DNA of 64,000 nt, taken from Gracilaria domingensis. Lineage: Eukaryota > Rhodophyta > Florideophyceae > Gracilariales > Gracilariaceae. Below the pieces are notes generated by a model that searched no databases, was not told where the DNA came from, and saw nothing but the letters and a program-made list of their open reading frames with translations. The first letter of the stretch is position 1, and the number at the start of each line of letters is the position of its first letter. The DNA lies in the NCBI GenBank assembly GCA_022539475.1, contig VCMS01000197.1, forward strand, positions 61,745 to 125,744, given 5' to 3'. Below, in pieces: positions 22,582 through 35,097 of the stretch. The position numbers and the translations under genes were made by a program.

Positions 22582-23540
22582 ATGGCCGCTAACGAAGGCG
22601 TCGTCGTACATGAAGCCAACGCACAAGAAGCAGCGCCAACCATTGCTTCTAAAAACGAAAAAAATTCCTATCAGCAGAACGGCAAGAAGCATAAAAAACA
22701 AAAGACGGTTCCCGCAAATGAAAACCCCCAACAACAATCACGAAGAAGAAAAGCCGTCCACTGACTTGGACCCAGTACGTTTTCTCGAACGCCTTTTTGG
22801 CCGATCTTGTCAATTTAATTGTACAAAAGAAAATATCTGACCTCAATCAATTGTGGACGTTTGCAATGCAGGAGTTGAGAGCATTGAAAAAGCGTTTGCT
22901 TGAGATGGAGCCGAAGTCGTCCCCGCTAAGTCCAGAAAGCGCGGGTGACCAGGATAATGATGCCAAAGTCTGCGCGAAAGCTGCAGCTACAACAGCTGCC
23001 ATAAACATGCCCATAGACCCCAATGTGGCTGGGAGGAGGCATTGTGGTTGACGGTGCTGTTGCAGATGCCGACTCGAGGTCCATATATGTGGTAAATGTA
23101 CGTTCATTGCCTATTTCGTTCATGTCGCCTAGAAAAGCGTTTTGCAATTGTTGAGATCAGCATCTCCAACTCACCTGTTCTGTCACACATACCATGTAGG
23201 TTGGGTTAACTACAGTGCAATAGTTGAAGATCTGAGCAAGTAATTCCAGGAATGTGGAACAATCAATAGAGTTACTATAATAACACATAAGCCCACAGGA
23301 GCTCCGAAAGGCTATGCATACATGGAGTTAAAGGACCAACATGCTGTCCGCAATGCGTTTATTTTCAACGAAGCCATGTTGCAAAGGCGTCAACTGAAGA
23401 TAAAAGCAACGAAAACTAACGTTCATTGAATGACCACAGGTAAAACGGGGAGAAGACGCTTCAACAGTGGAAGGAGGTCTTCCTATCACTACGGTTGTCG
23501 ACCTTCAGGTCGTCCTCGCGGGCGATGGGTCCCTTATTGA
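22582..23540 (+). pseudogene. Nuclear poly(A)-binding protein 2 (PABPN1)-like pseudogene
   Basis: The intact family binds poly(A) tails in the nucleus with one RRM. Seen in order: a Lys/Gln-rich N-terminus from ATG 22582 (MAANEGVVVHEANAQEAAP), then a short coil (MQELRALKKRLLEMEPKSS, about 22866-22922). RNP2-like SIYVVN follows (about 23080-23097). RNP1 KGYAYMEL is at about 23305-23328, then QLKIKATKTN. The Arg/Gly-rich tail ends RPRGRWVPY and TGA at 23538-23540. This matches PABPN1 layout including its RG-rich, aromatic end. A GT...AG-bounded gap (23093-23198) could be an intron, but the frame across it is off by one. TAA at 23241 and TGA at 23427 break the reading frame, as do frame changes near 22764 and 23030. 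Confidence 0.75.
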
Positions 23541-24539
23541 AGAGCGATGCACTTGACGTGGTGGCTTTGGGATTTGATGCGTCAATTATTATCTCTCGAC
23601 CTATGACGAGTTGGAAATTCCTTACATTGTTTGGCTCAAAAGTCTGCCCAATCGTTGTTGTGGGGGATTGAAGAGGGGATTTTACCGTATATAAGCTTAA
23701 GTTCTTGAGGCCATACCCTCTCCACCCTACTTGACTTAAATCAGCCCTTTGAAATAAGCGAAATACTTAGGGGAACCCCAATCTACATTTGTGCCGGATC
23801 TCTCTCGTTATGAATCTGTTCTTCATGCATCTGCCAAGATCTGTGTGACTTAGTTTCAATGGCGTGGGATTCAAGCAAGCTCAAATTTCACGTGTACAAA
23901 AAGGTGTACAGCCGTTTCATTCGACAACCTCTCTTCTCCAGTTGCTGTACACAAGTATTCATCTGCATGTTGAAAACATTGTAAAGCGCAACACCTCATC
24001 AATGACGTACTCAAGGCAGATGGGTATCGGATCCATAATCCATATACCCATGCTCCCTGGAGAATCGATATCTATTTCATTGTGCACCTGATATCAGCGA
24101 TTGAAGCAGATCATATCGCATATGATACGAGACGTTGAAGAAACTACCAAAGGACCATTGGCATATTCATAGTTAGCACTAACGTCACCCTATCAATCAG
24201 TGGGCGTATTCAGAAGTTATATCACTCAATGACTGGGTTTCATGACTTCTGCTTGTACAAAGACTCAGTTCATTTGCCCGTTTTCCTTGCGATTCTCAAT
24301 AACTCTTGAAACTCTTCGAACGTAAACCTTTGAAAAGCGGGCTTTTCTCATGCGAGAACGCAACGTTTCTTCGTCAAAGAAAAAAAAAGAGTTTTGTCCT
24401 GACGAACAAAGTAGTTGTCGCCAATATTGTTGCGCGAAGCAAACCGATTCTGGGCCAAATCACCGGTTGCATACTCACGGAATAGCAGTCTTGCCCCAGG
24501 CTTGAGAAGGGTGCTTAAGTTCTGTATGCTATACGATTG
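23541..24539. other. No assignable gene
   Basis: Only short frames, none with a recognisable domain. There is an A-run near 24383. Confidence 0.4.
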
Positions 24540-25034
24540 CTTTGCCGGAGGAACAGCGCTTCACAAAAAAACAAGCAAGCAGTAGTCAACCACCTTGTCC
24601 GGCATCGAACCGCGCTGTTGCGGCTCTATAGCGCTGAGCGGCTGGGTGCAAAAGTCCCATACAAATGTCTTTATTCCATTCCCGTCGTACTGATCTTTCT
24701 ACTGAAGCAAGCTTACCGCCGTTGGTGCGAAATCGAAAGCATAGACAAGCAACGACTGATTGACGCCCAAGAGCGGAAATGCACTGTTCGCTACGCCGCA
24801 AACCACCTCCAACTCGATTTTGATCTCTTCCGAACGTTCAGCGAGAAACGGGAAACCATCTGTGGATTTCATAGCAGTCCAGTGGGTACGAAGATATCGG
24901 AAGTGGTGAACCACCGGTGGTTGGTAGCAAAGGAGGCGAAAGAGCGAGCGCGAAATGACGCGGGTCAGTGCGAGGGTGAAGGGGTCGCGGCAAGGCACGC
25001 TGTGCTAACAAATGGCAAAGGCGAGCATCCTTAA
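24540..25034 (+). other. Unassigned 165-codon open frame
   Basis: Open without any ATG, ending at TAA 25032-25034. The translation has a plausible helical composition (YRRWCEIESIDKQRLIDAQE, then WLVAKEAKERARNDAG), but I recognise no family. It may be an exon or fragment carried by the 6-kb insertion. The opposite strand is also partly open, so coding status is uncertain. Confidence 0.3.
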
Positions 25035-25394
25035 AGGCTACCTTTGGTAATGTAACATTGGCACCGTCGCACCTTTCTGCTTTGGTACCTTTCGTACCCA
25101 CGGTACCGAGGATAGAGCACCGAACAAGCGCCGTCATTTTTCAGAAGGTCTCCGACCTCCAAGAGTCCGAATACTGGGCGTAAACGAGTGTCGTGTAGGA
25201 TTGCGGCTACAGTTAGGCCACTGGAAATCTGTTGATCGTCATTCGGACACATTTAGATCCATGGAATTAATTTCAAAAATTCACTTCGTGTCACAGAGCC
25301 ATTGTGCGTACACCGTTTGGACCCCATAGTAGCCATGCGGACAGCTTTTGGCGGGTTACAGTACCAAACGAGCCTATAATCGTTGTTCATAAGG

Positions 25395-25474
25395 CTTGCC
25401 TCGTAGGTGACGCATTCCTATGCGGTTTGTGGTGAGTTACGTGACACACTCTTCAGCTCTTCTGTGAAGCGATA
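25395..25474 (+). repeat. 3' LTR of copia-2, second part
   Basis: CTTGCCTCGTAGGTGACGCA... to GAAGCGATA aligns with 13605-13684. GATAC (25475-25479) follows, the partner of GGTAC (13446-13450) at the other end of copia-2. Confidence 0.83.
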
Positions 25475-25860
25475 GATACCACCTTGTTAGAGATCATGTT
25501 GGAAAGCGAAACATTGAGCTGGAGTAATTGCCTCTGAGCAAGTGGTTGCTTATTTTTTGACCCAAGCCGCTTGGCAATCTTGATCATGTTAAGCAATGTG
25601 AGAGGATGAAACTGATAGGAGGACAGAATGGTGGGAATGAGGGAGAGTGATATTGATACTGAATTATTGTTACAAGAGTTGTTTACATTCTCACCTCTGT
25701 GATGACAGAAGAGATGTCACTGTAGATACTTCATTCGAATATTAGTGGATATCTAAAACTCATCTGGATTCTAAGACCCGTAACAGCTGGAGCAGGAATG
25801 TCTACTTAAGCTGTACTCGAGGATGAAGAAGAAAAGACCTCGGACTATTGTCCACTGTTT
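25475..25860 (+). pseudogene. copia-1 C-terminus and probable 3' LTR
   Basis: Resumes exactly the coding sense left at 13450: YHLVRDHV, KRNIELE, then, past a stop and out-of-frame steps, the usual copia ending near QMVADILTKPLG and KLIGGQNG (about 25475-25635). A purine-rich run (GGGAATGAGGGAGAG) precedes TGATATTGATACTG at about 25649, the likely LTR start. The LTR end was not located (about 25850). Confidence 0.75.
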
Positions 25861-28349
25861 AAACCTTTCAGCAAACTGAAGTCGTAGTGCGGTTCAGACG
25901 TCAGAGATTGTTGTGGACATTTGCGAGATGGTATATCTTCTGCAAGTACACACCCTAGCATCTTGGTCATCGCCCCTAGAATTTTAGACTCGCACACCAC
26001 GCAACACACCACCAGTATGCCCTTCATTTCTTTTTGCCCAATCTCAAACCTTACGATAAAGTTTTGGAAAAGGAGAAGTGCAATTTGAGCTTGATTGGCA
26101 CTCACATATGATACTTGGATGCCAAATGAACTTCATTTGGAGCAAGCGCAATGCGCATTTGTGGCTTAATTTCGATGTTTGCAAATGGAGAACATGTGCT
26201 ACACCTATAGAGAGCATTATGAGTGCAGGTGACACACTGTGCACTCCATCTGCGCCCACATTGCTCGGAGATTGCACCCCGTGCTGTCAGGTTGCACTCC
26301 AAGCCCCCTCCGAATAATGAAATAAACTATTAAGAAGAAAATTGTTTTGCAGTAGCGATGGTGTCCGAATAGAACAGGGACAGAGTGCACCGCGAGTGCG
26401 GTTGGAGGTTTAAGAGAGCAACATTTGCAGTCCAAATACGCCCTCAAAAATGAAAAGCTACTTCTCGGGAAAGTGTTTCGTGACCAGGTTGTCAGTTTAA
26501 GATACTTTTTTACCCTAAGTATCTGTGGCATGTTTTTTCCTAAGTCCGGAAATCGCTCCGATGATCAGAGACTCATCACGTTCAAAAATTCAGAATGGCC
26601 GTCGCAACAAACTGTATTCGAGATTTCAAGCATGACGACTCCGATGACTCAGACGTCCCTCTCTTGAACTCTACCGCAATTGATTACCAGGGAGAGGAGG
26701 ATCCCATCGCCGAAAAGAAAGTTCGATGAGTTACGATGACAGTTACGGCTACGTCTCTCTCGCGGCCTGTTCGCCTGAGTGTCGCATCGAGAAGTTTGGG
26801 GGCTTTCGGCGGATTCTATTACGGGGAAGGTTAAGACAGATGTTGGAATAATTGAACTGTACGCAACTGTACCGCATATCTCTTCGCAATATGCGCATGG
26901 ATTTGTCAACGGTGCCGCTATCTATCGCCAGATGGTCCGAAAAACTCTTCTTACAACGTAATGTCTTCGGAGATATAGAATTTACTGTGGACCTAATACT
27001 TCTGCTCCTAAGAGCGTCTTGATTGACTTGGTTGCAGCCGCCCTTTAGATTTCTCATTTTGCTTATCTACCAGCAGTAAGGATTAGGGGTAGCATTACAA
27101 AGAGGACACTTCATAATAACGCGATGTGAAACATTTATTTCGGGCTAAAATCCTGCCAATGAAAGTCACACGTTTACACGCGACCAACTCGTTTCTACAG
27201 TGATACACGTAGAAATCTCATCCAACATGTCTGGTTCCTCCGCCCCCATCTCGATGCCCGGGCTCCAATTCTGTAACCTTTCAACGTGTGGCACATTGTC
27301 AGCAGTAAACGCCGATCGTCAGCTAGCACCGGTGCAAGCCTTGGTTGCATTGAGACCATAGTCCAAGACATCGAAGTAAATTCTATCCAGAAAGTTTGCA
27401 GCGCGGGAGATGATATCCCCAAAAACTGGCGAAGACAGATAGTAGTTCGACACGTGCTTCTTTTCTGTGTGAAGCATACAAGTTGTTTCAAGCAAATCGG
27501 AAATCCGAAGCGCACATTTGTCATGCCGTGCAAGCGCACTTCTACGACGCGCCTAGGCTAGCATGCAGCGCTCCTCCGTATTATGCGACATAGTTCAAAA
27601 TGATAGTATGAAGTGAGTAGTAAGTTGAGAGCGTAGGCTGTAGTAGAGCAGTTAGTGAGCGTTGTCTTCGTCAAACGTAACTTAAATAGAACTTCTCAGA
27701 ATAAGGGGAGGTTTGAAATAAATTTCATCTCGCAGTAAAATGAAATAAATTAGAACACGTATATTTAATTACAGGATAGGATGACACTACAGATTCGGAG
27801 AACGTAAACTAACCGTAAATACAGTGACACCATGTTACGATAAAGTCCTGTGATACCATACAATCATGTGACATGGGAGAAATAGAATCAAATGAGAATG
27901 AAATATTGAACCTGGTATTTTTTGAGATTAGAGCATGACGTACTACAATCTCATGAGAGAGGCAAATCACCACTCAATATGTACAGAATGGCGCCAACGT
28001 ACAAATTAATTCATAAATTTACCTATTAGTTTTTGAATAGTTATAGTACGTATGAAAAGCACCTGGCAAGTATGTTTTTGTTCTAACTACAAGTTCTTAA
28101 GTTTTTTAACACTTAAGATAATCCTTTCATCCAATTCTACAGGGACGGTTTGCTCTCTGTTCAAATCATGTACAATCCGTTCAAGTTATCTTACCTACCG
28201 CACTACTGTGACATTAATCGTTTTTATTCAAAGTCTGAGAATTCGTAAACAACACGTTCTCGTCGTGGGGGCCCAGGATCGAATGCTGGTAGTCCATGAT
28301 CAGAAGTAAGGCCATATAGTCGACAACCTCATGCTGTGCTGTTGGATTT
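25861..28349. other. Unassigned region with weak coding traces
   Basis: No clear element. One possible short gene remnant starts at ATG 26594 (MAVATNCIRDFKHDDSDDSD). It breaks at a TGA near 26728 and continues in other frames with RPVRLSVASRSLGAFGGFYYG and then TDVGIIELYATVPHISSQYA, ending at TAA near 26961. Minus-strand frames near 27195-27540 and 25845-26105 are open but not recognisable. 27700-28050 is AT-rich and appears non-coding. Confidence 0.35.
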
Positions 28350-31300
28350 AGTGCATCATCCTCTTTTAATGAGATTCCTGAACCTGATACTGGAAACATT
28401 GTCAACGAAGTTGACACTCCACTAGAACCACACAATCCTGAGGAGCTTTATATGCCTTCTTTCTCAACTGGGAGTGCTCCCGAAACGGACCGGACAGTCA
28501 CGCGGAACGCTGCTATACCGAGAAGACGGATTCGTTCTCACACATATTTTGTTTCGGATTCGAACGCTGAAAGCATACGTCTTGGTAGAGCAGGATCCTC
28601 AAGGAACCCTGAAAATCAACTGATCCCCGATTCGCTTCCTTCATGTTATGGAAATTGTAAAAAATCTGGAAACAGGTATTCATTTTGTCCACTGAAAGAC
28701 TTTAGATGGGTTCTTCGTATAGGAATGTGTAATTTCTGCGCTGCTGTTATTCTAGGCACTGCGTTGGAGAGCACGTGTTGTGGAACAAACGGTCCTTCCA
28801 GTAGCCTCGATAATACCTTGAAACGCTCTCAAGAAAGTTCTAGAGTTAAGAGCCTCTACAGTTTGTGTTTTTTTAGTCGTTGTCTACACCCACCCGCATA
28901 ATGCTCGCAAAGTTCATGAGCTTGTTGAGTAGGAAATACGTGAGAAGTGGGCCGCCTCCCTATCGAAATAAAGTAAAAGTATCATTGTCGCTTTCGACAC
29001 GAGATGTTAGTCACACATATCTCTGGTCCGAAGGCCCACCTATACTAAATGCCAGGGATTAATCCAGTACATTCTTGAGCCACCAGAAATTATGTACTTT
29101 ATGCTAAGGTTATACGAGGTTTTGCAGCTAGGACTGAATATAAGTCGAGAGGGCTATAGAAACCTTTTCCTTTCATTCAAGAGCGGACAACTGAATGCAA
29201 ACAGACTAACTGCTCCAACTACCGTAGACATTTTTGCAGACACAGATGAAGAAGGAATTGTCCACACAAATTATCTTGGAAAAAGAGAACGGCGAATTGA
29301 AGTCGATACTACAAGTGGACCTCTACCTGAGGGCAATAGAGCTCGTCCTCTGGCAATAAGAGCATTTACAGTGCCGCCCAAAGGTTTATTTCGTTCTGAG
29401 GCTCCAGTAGGGCAGCTGTTACACGGTCATGAGACCTATCACATGTCCACTAGAAACCTGCGGAGGACGACCGTCATGTATCGCTGGCTCGAGTCAGAAT
29501 CCAAAGCTGCTAAGATGGGAGCGTTCCTATTATTGAACCAGAATGGAAATCTTCACCTACCGTACGAAATGGCAGCCTACATAGATGCCAGAGGAGCAGG
29601 AACGGGAAGATCAAGATGACCTTGATCTCATCCAATATTTCTCATGTGAACAGATTGACTTGGGCGGAACATTCGAAGCGGAGGTTGTATACAGACAATA
29701 AACTGCTATAATCTAGTACTCTGATTTAAGAGTGGATGCTTAAGAACCTACTCTATATCGAAGACATAACACCCCGTTACCTTGAGTATGAGCAAATGAG
29801 AATGGTATATGAACGAGGGCTTCGACAAGGAACGCACAGTAAAACAGACGAGCTGGGTACACCCAAGAAGTTGTATCTCCCTGGAACCACAAGAACGCAC
29901 TTGCCTACTGCAAGCAGAATCGCTTGGATGTTCAGAAAATGGTGGCCAGGATGGGTTCACCGATATTTTTAATCACAGTTGCAATGAACGTGGGAAGTGG
30001 AGAAGTGAAAAGATTGGTACTTGACAATGAAAAAACTGCCGCTTTCCCTCCACGAGTTAATCGCCCAAGGCCCTTCGATCGACCGGATCTAGTCACCAGG
30101 GTCTACAATCAATATGCCAAGGCAATTCTGACCGATCTTCAGAAAAGACCGGAAGCACGTTTCGGTCTGAAATGTATTGGAATTGCTGCAAAGCTTGAGT
30201 CTCAAGAAAAGAGAACAAGCAATCACCACATCTTTGTATGGTAAGAGGGTGGAACCATGGACGATCCTGAAATCATAGACAGTCTCATAAAGCAGGACTT
30301 CCACGAGGACACTTTCAAGAATATCAAGAGCTCTGGACATTGGTGAAGCAGTTCAATATCTACCACAATTCACCATATTCTCATGGACTCACGCGAAACG
30401 GTCGATGCTATTTCGGATGTGACCATATGGATGTATTGAAAGAGACAACCATTGACGATTTTACAAACAGAGTAACATACAGGACATGCACAGGAAATAA
30501 CTTTAAAGTTGTTCCGTACATTTCAGATCTGACGAAGACGCATCAGGCTCATATCAACGTCGGGCTTTCTCAAGGTGCAATAGCGGTAGCCTATCCCATG
30601 ACTTATACTTTTAAAATTGGAAAAGAACAAAAGGTATTCATTACATCGAGAGAGTTTCAAAATTCAGAACAAAGAGGATCAGGAAGAGAACTTGAAAACG
30701 AGGTAAGGGCCTACATGATACCACGGGTATTCGGAGCTGTTGGAGGTGCCCAGAATCTGTTAGAGCTCAGACACGTTCGAATTGATCCTTCCGTTCAAGC
30801 TCTTGACGTTCATCTCCCAGGAGAAGACCAAAAGTTGATTCAGAATAATCGTTTGCCAAGAAGTTTGAAGTACTGAATGTTGGAGAGATATTTCGAGCGA
30901 CCTTCCGGGTACTCTAATCTGAAATGCCCATCCTATTATGATGCCACTCGTCTTTGTGACAAGCTAGTTTCGTGTCTTTAGTCTAGACGAATACAGAAAT
31001 TTGTGGTCCCCAGAGAAGAAGAAAGGGCGTCTTTGGCAAGGATCAGATATTGCTCAGCAAGATATCCAGAACGTTTTTTCTCTCAGAGTTCTGCTTGTAA
31101 ACGCGGCTTTTAGTTCCTTTGAAGATAAAAAGAAGTTTCAGAATGAAACCCATACGTCATAAAGAGATGCGGCCATAAAAAGGGGGATTCTCGTTAACGA
31201 GAGTGAACACGAACCGGCTTTCAATTAAGCCGTGAGAAACTAGTCTAGTCTATGCAGTACGAACTGCGAATGATGATTGCTCCATGTTACCAACAGTGTG

Positions 31301-32718
31301 TAAATCCTCATAACTTGATTGAGAGACAAATGATACCACTCATGTTAGATATACGAGAAAGAAGCAATTTAATGAGAAGAAAATAATTGATTAGAAGAAT
31401 AATACAGATATCAGATCGCCAGGGAGGAGCACCCATTGAAGATAACTCATATTGTCGCAACATAGTTTTATATTTAGACAATGTGAGGTGGACAGAACGA
31501 TGGAGGCAGAGCAAGAGTGACAGGCTCATCCATCTCAATTACAAAAAGTACTCAGGTAAATATATTCAAGCATAAAAGATAGACAGAAGCGTGTTTTTAA
31601 CAAGATAATGAGAGCTGTAATGGAGAGGAAAAGAGCATCTGCGGAAGAATGAGCAGATACAGCAGCGAAAGTCTTCTCCTACAATTACATGCCTGAACAG
31701 GAAAAACCTATCTTCTATTGCTCTTGAGCAATATTGTGGAGTGTGAAGCATTATTGGTTAAGATGACCGCTACAACTGCCATGGCCGCAGCTCGTTACTC
31801 CGGTGGAAAGACCTCGCAGATTCCGCTGGAAATTGGAGTTGAGGACGACAAGGATTCTGAAAAAAGATAAAGGAGAACTATTTCAAAGTATGGATCCCGA
31901 TCGTAAAGAGCAGAGCTTCCTCGCAATATTGTATTATTGGTTATCAAGGAGGCTTCTATGTGTCCTAATCCTTTTATGTAAGTCGTTGATACTAATTCAA
32001 TGGATCTAATACGGTCTCGGAAAGACTATGGAGGCCTTAACATGGTGTTGTCTGGCGAATATATGCAGTTTGTACCAGTTATTTCAAGGACAAGAGCGAT
32101 TACATATGAAGACGGAAATGCACGCTGGATACCCGTAAATATGCTTCATAAACTCCTGTGGTACGATGGCGAGCTTTGGGATGGGAATAAAGAGGTTCTT
32201 TGTCTCACCGGATACGTTCTTCAGGAGGACGATCGTCATTTTGCAACACTTCTACTGGATATCAGCAAAGGACGGTCTTTACCACTAAATTTTACCGCAA
32301 AGATTTAACGAGAGTGCAGAGTCCTTTCGGATTGTATTGAGTTCCAGGATATGAAAGAAGTTCGTCTAGATCGTCTCATCATGGCACCTACCAATCAATT
32401 AGTTGATGAACATGACCGAGCTGCATTGAGAATATTTCCTGGTAGAAATTATCATATTCTATCAGCAACAGCAGTGGAACCAACAAGGTCAAGTGATGGA
32501 GATCGTATTCAAACCGTTCTAGGCCCTAAACTAAAATACAACTACGCGCCTACGGAAGTTCCTCCAGACATTCTCCTTCTCAATGTTGGAGCTCCATTTA
32601 TGGTGATACGAAATATTTTGAACCCAGATCCCGTGAACGGAAAGATGTTCAGTGTCACTGTTGTGAGCCGACGATGTGTCAGACTTGCCAAAATGAATTC
32701 TGACGGTCAATTGACTCT
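28350..32718 (+). pseudogene. Decayed Helitron Rep/helicase
   Basis: Helitrons encode a rolling-circle Rep nuclease joined to a PIF1-like helicase. Seen in order: an N-terminal part with Cys pairs (about 28640-28800), then the core before Rep. FDRPDLVTRVYN and SNHHIF (about 30075-30240) correspond to the Rep region, the latter a remnant of its His motif. The post-Rep block is VKQFNIYHNSPYSHGL to YMIPRVFGAVGGAQNLLELR (30340-30760). A further block near 31070-31330 precedes the helicase. Helicase pieces are TATTAMAAARYSGGKTSQ (about 31766), YGGLNMVLSGEYMQFVPVI (about 32030-32090) and PPDILLLNVGAPFMVIRNI (about 32560-32620). A Walker A motif was not found. More than ten stops or frameshifts are present. 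The 3' end is cut at 32718 by copia sequence, so no Helitron terminus is visible. Confidence 0.78.
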
Positions 32719-34987
32719 ATGTGTGTACAAGAGGTCAAAAGTGGTTGCCGTCGGGCGACGCGTCAAAGACCTGTACTACCTTTGCACTGCTGCAGAACAG
32801 CTCACGGACACAGACAGTGCGCTTGTGTCAGACTTTTCTCTTTGGCATGCTGTAATGGCTCATGTGAATGTGGAACGCATCAAGCAGATGGCTCGAAATG
32901 GCGTTGTGTCGGGTCTGAATGTGGATGTTGTTCAGAAGGTGGATGTGTGTGGCTCATGTGTAGTGGGGAAAGCAACCCGTGCTCCGACTCCCAAGCAAGG
33001 AGCGGAACGAGCTGAACACGTACTGGACCTGGTACAATCCGATATTTCGGGTCCAGTGAACGTGAAGTCCTTGGGAGGCTCGCACTACTTTGTCACATTC
33101 ATCGATGACCACAGCCGCCACTGCTTTCTGTACATGCTCAAGACGAAGGATGAGATGTTCCGGATGTTCATCAAGTGGCTCACGCTTGTGGAGAACCAGA
33201 TGGGCAGGAAGGTGCTTACCATCACCGCTCGTAAAAGTGTGCTGCGTGCTTTGCGCACAGACAACGGTGGTGAGTACCTGTCCAATCGGTTCTCCGAGAA
33301 ACTGGAGCAGTACGGTATTGAGCATCAGCGAACTGTGCCTTGCAATCCACAGCAGAACGGAAGGAGGTGATTGTGTCACGAGATGTGAGGTTTGACGAGT
33401 GCTCTTGAACTGAAAGTGACGAGCACCCTGAATACGAGGACTATGCGGAAGTCGACTTGGTCGACAAGTCGGGAGCTGCTGAAGCCTCGACCTCTGACAC
33501 ATCAACGGATGATTCTGAAGATGACCCTTCTGCACCAGCTTCTCACGAGAGTACCACGAATGCCAGTACGGATGAATACAACACACCAGACACACATGAT
33601 GAGCCGGGAGTGACGGAGACGCAGCCTCTTCGTAGATCCACACGTCAAAGAAAGACGCCATCCTCATGGTGGCGTGGTGCCAGTGCTTTCCTTACAGCCA
33701 GTGATGATACTGCTTCGTCGTAAGATGACGCAGTGTCACGTCCTGATTCCGAAGCTTGGAAGAAGGCGATGAAGAGTGAGTATGAATCGTTGATGGAGCA
33801 CGACAGGTGGGATCTAGTGCCAAGGCCAGCAGAGAGCAACGTGATTTCGTCCAAGTGGGTGTATGTACAGAAGTATGAGGCTTCGTCATCTGGTGAAGCG
33901 ACAGTGCGTTACAAGGCTCGTGTGGTTGCAAGAGGCTTCCTGCAGATCGAGGGTGTGGACTTCTCAGAGACGTATGCACCTGTGGTGAAGTTTACCTCCA
34001 TCAGAATGATCTTGTCTGTGACTGCCGTACGAGACTTTCACTTGCACCAGATGGATGTGAAGACTGCCTTTCTGAACGGTGACCTTGACGAGACAGTGTA
34101 CATGGAGCAGCCAATGGGGTTCACACAGCAGGGAAAGGAGGACTTGGTGTGCCGACTGAAGAAAGCGATCTATGGGCTTAGACAAGCACCAAAACGGTGG
34201 CACGCCAAGATATATGCCTTCCTTGTTGGTGAAATGCACCTCAAGCCGAATGACGCAGACGAGTGTGTCTACACCGGGATCATACTAGGTTTCTTGGTTA
34301 TCATTGCTCTGTATGTTGACGACTTGCTGATTGCGAGTCCGAGCATGAAAACCGTGGAACGTGTGAAGGCAGAGCTGTCAAGTCGTTTCCGCATGAAGGA
34401 CCTCAAAGAAGCTCGCATGGTTCTTGGATTTGAAATCCATCGAGACAGAACCAAGCGAGAGCTGTACTTGACTCAGTCAGCGTACACGAACAAGGTCCTG
34501 GAGCGATTTGGCATGCAGCTGTCGAAACCTGTTGACACTCCTATGGAGTGCGGTGTGGACTTGTCTGTTGACGAGGAAGTGCTCACGCATATACCGTATC
34601 GTCAGGCGATTGGCTGCCTAATGTATCTCTCTGTGGGAACTCGTCCAGACATCTCATATGCTGTGGCTAAGCTGGCCAAGTATGTTGAGAAGCCGGGAAA
34701 CACTCACTGGAAGGCGGTCAAGCGTGTTCTTCGCTACCTCAATGGCACTACCACGTTCGGGTTGACGTATGGATCCAGCATCGATTTGCAACTGCACGGC
34801 TATGTGGGCTCTGACTGGGCTGGCGACGTTGCCAACCGCAAGTCCACTAGTGGATACTTGTTCATGGTGTGCAGTGGTGCTGTATCGTGGTCGTGTCATC
34901 AACAAGAGATAGTGGCTCTGTCGAGTGCGGAGGTTGAGTACGTGAGCTTGTGCTCTGGCACCAAGGAGGCGATCTGGCTTAGGCGAC
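32719..34987 (+). pseudogene. copia copy A: integrase-RT-RNase H fragment
   Basis: Nearly identical to 43827-46095 of copy B at a constant offset of 1108. It starts in mid-pol (CVYKRSKVVAVGRRVKD) directly after Helitron helicase sequence, giving a chimeric open frame from 32351 to 33370. It shares with B a deletion after CNPQQNG (33360), which removes the integrase catalytic Glu and the rest of the domain. It also shares a TGA near 33407 and a TAA at 33721-33723. RT is open from 33733 and keeps ALYVDDLL. RNase H reads YVGSDWAG where copies C and D have YVDSDWAG. The copy ends at RRQ (34987). Confidence 0.9.
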
Positions 34988-35097
34988 AGTGGTCCCGACT
35001 ATTGAAGTTTTTGTTGTTGTTGTTGTTGTTGTGGTTATTGTTGTTGTTGTTTGCCGCTTCTGTTGTTATTGTTGTTGTTGTTTGCTGCTGTTGTTTG
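34988..35097 (+). repeat. copia leader fragment with TTG-rich repeats
   Basis: AGTGGTCCCGACTATTGAAG followed by TTG-rich repeats matches the leader of copy B from 42534. Here it is joined downstream of pol, the wrong order for a copia element. It extends the RT frame with a meaningless Leu/Val run. Confidence 0.8.

Larger units (their letters stand above)
19393..25394. mobile_element. 6.0-kb insertion splitting the copia-2 LTR; carries gene fragments
   Basis: The LTR is interrupted at CTTGCC and resumes with CTTGCC at 25395, so about 6,002 bp were inserted with a 6-bp duplication. The insert starts CTGTGAGC and ends ATAAGG. I see no terminal inverted repeat and no transposase. Near the left end (19440-19570) there are short repeated GGCC motifs (ATATGGCC, TAGGGCC, ATGGCC). 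Inside are a coiled-coil gene fragment (minus), a PABPN1-like pseudogene (plus) and an unassigned frame near 24540-25034. It could be a gene-capturing DNA transposon whose ends have decayed, or genomic DNA inserted during break repair. Confidence 0.7.
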
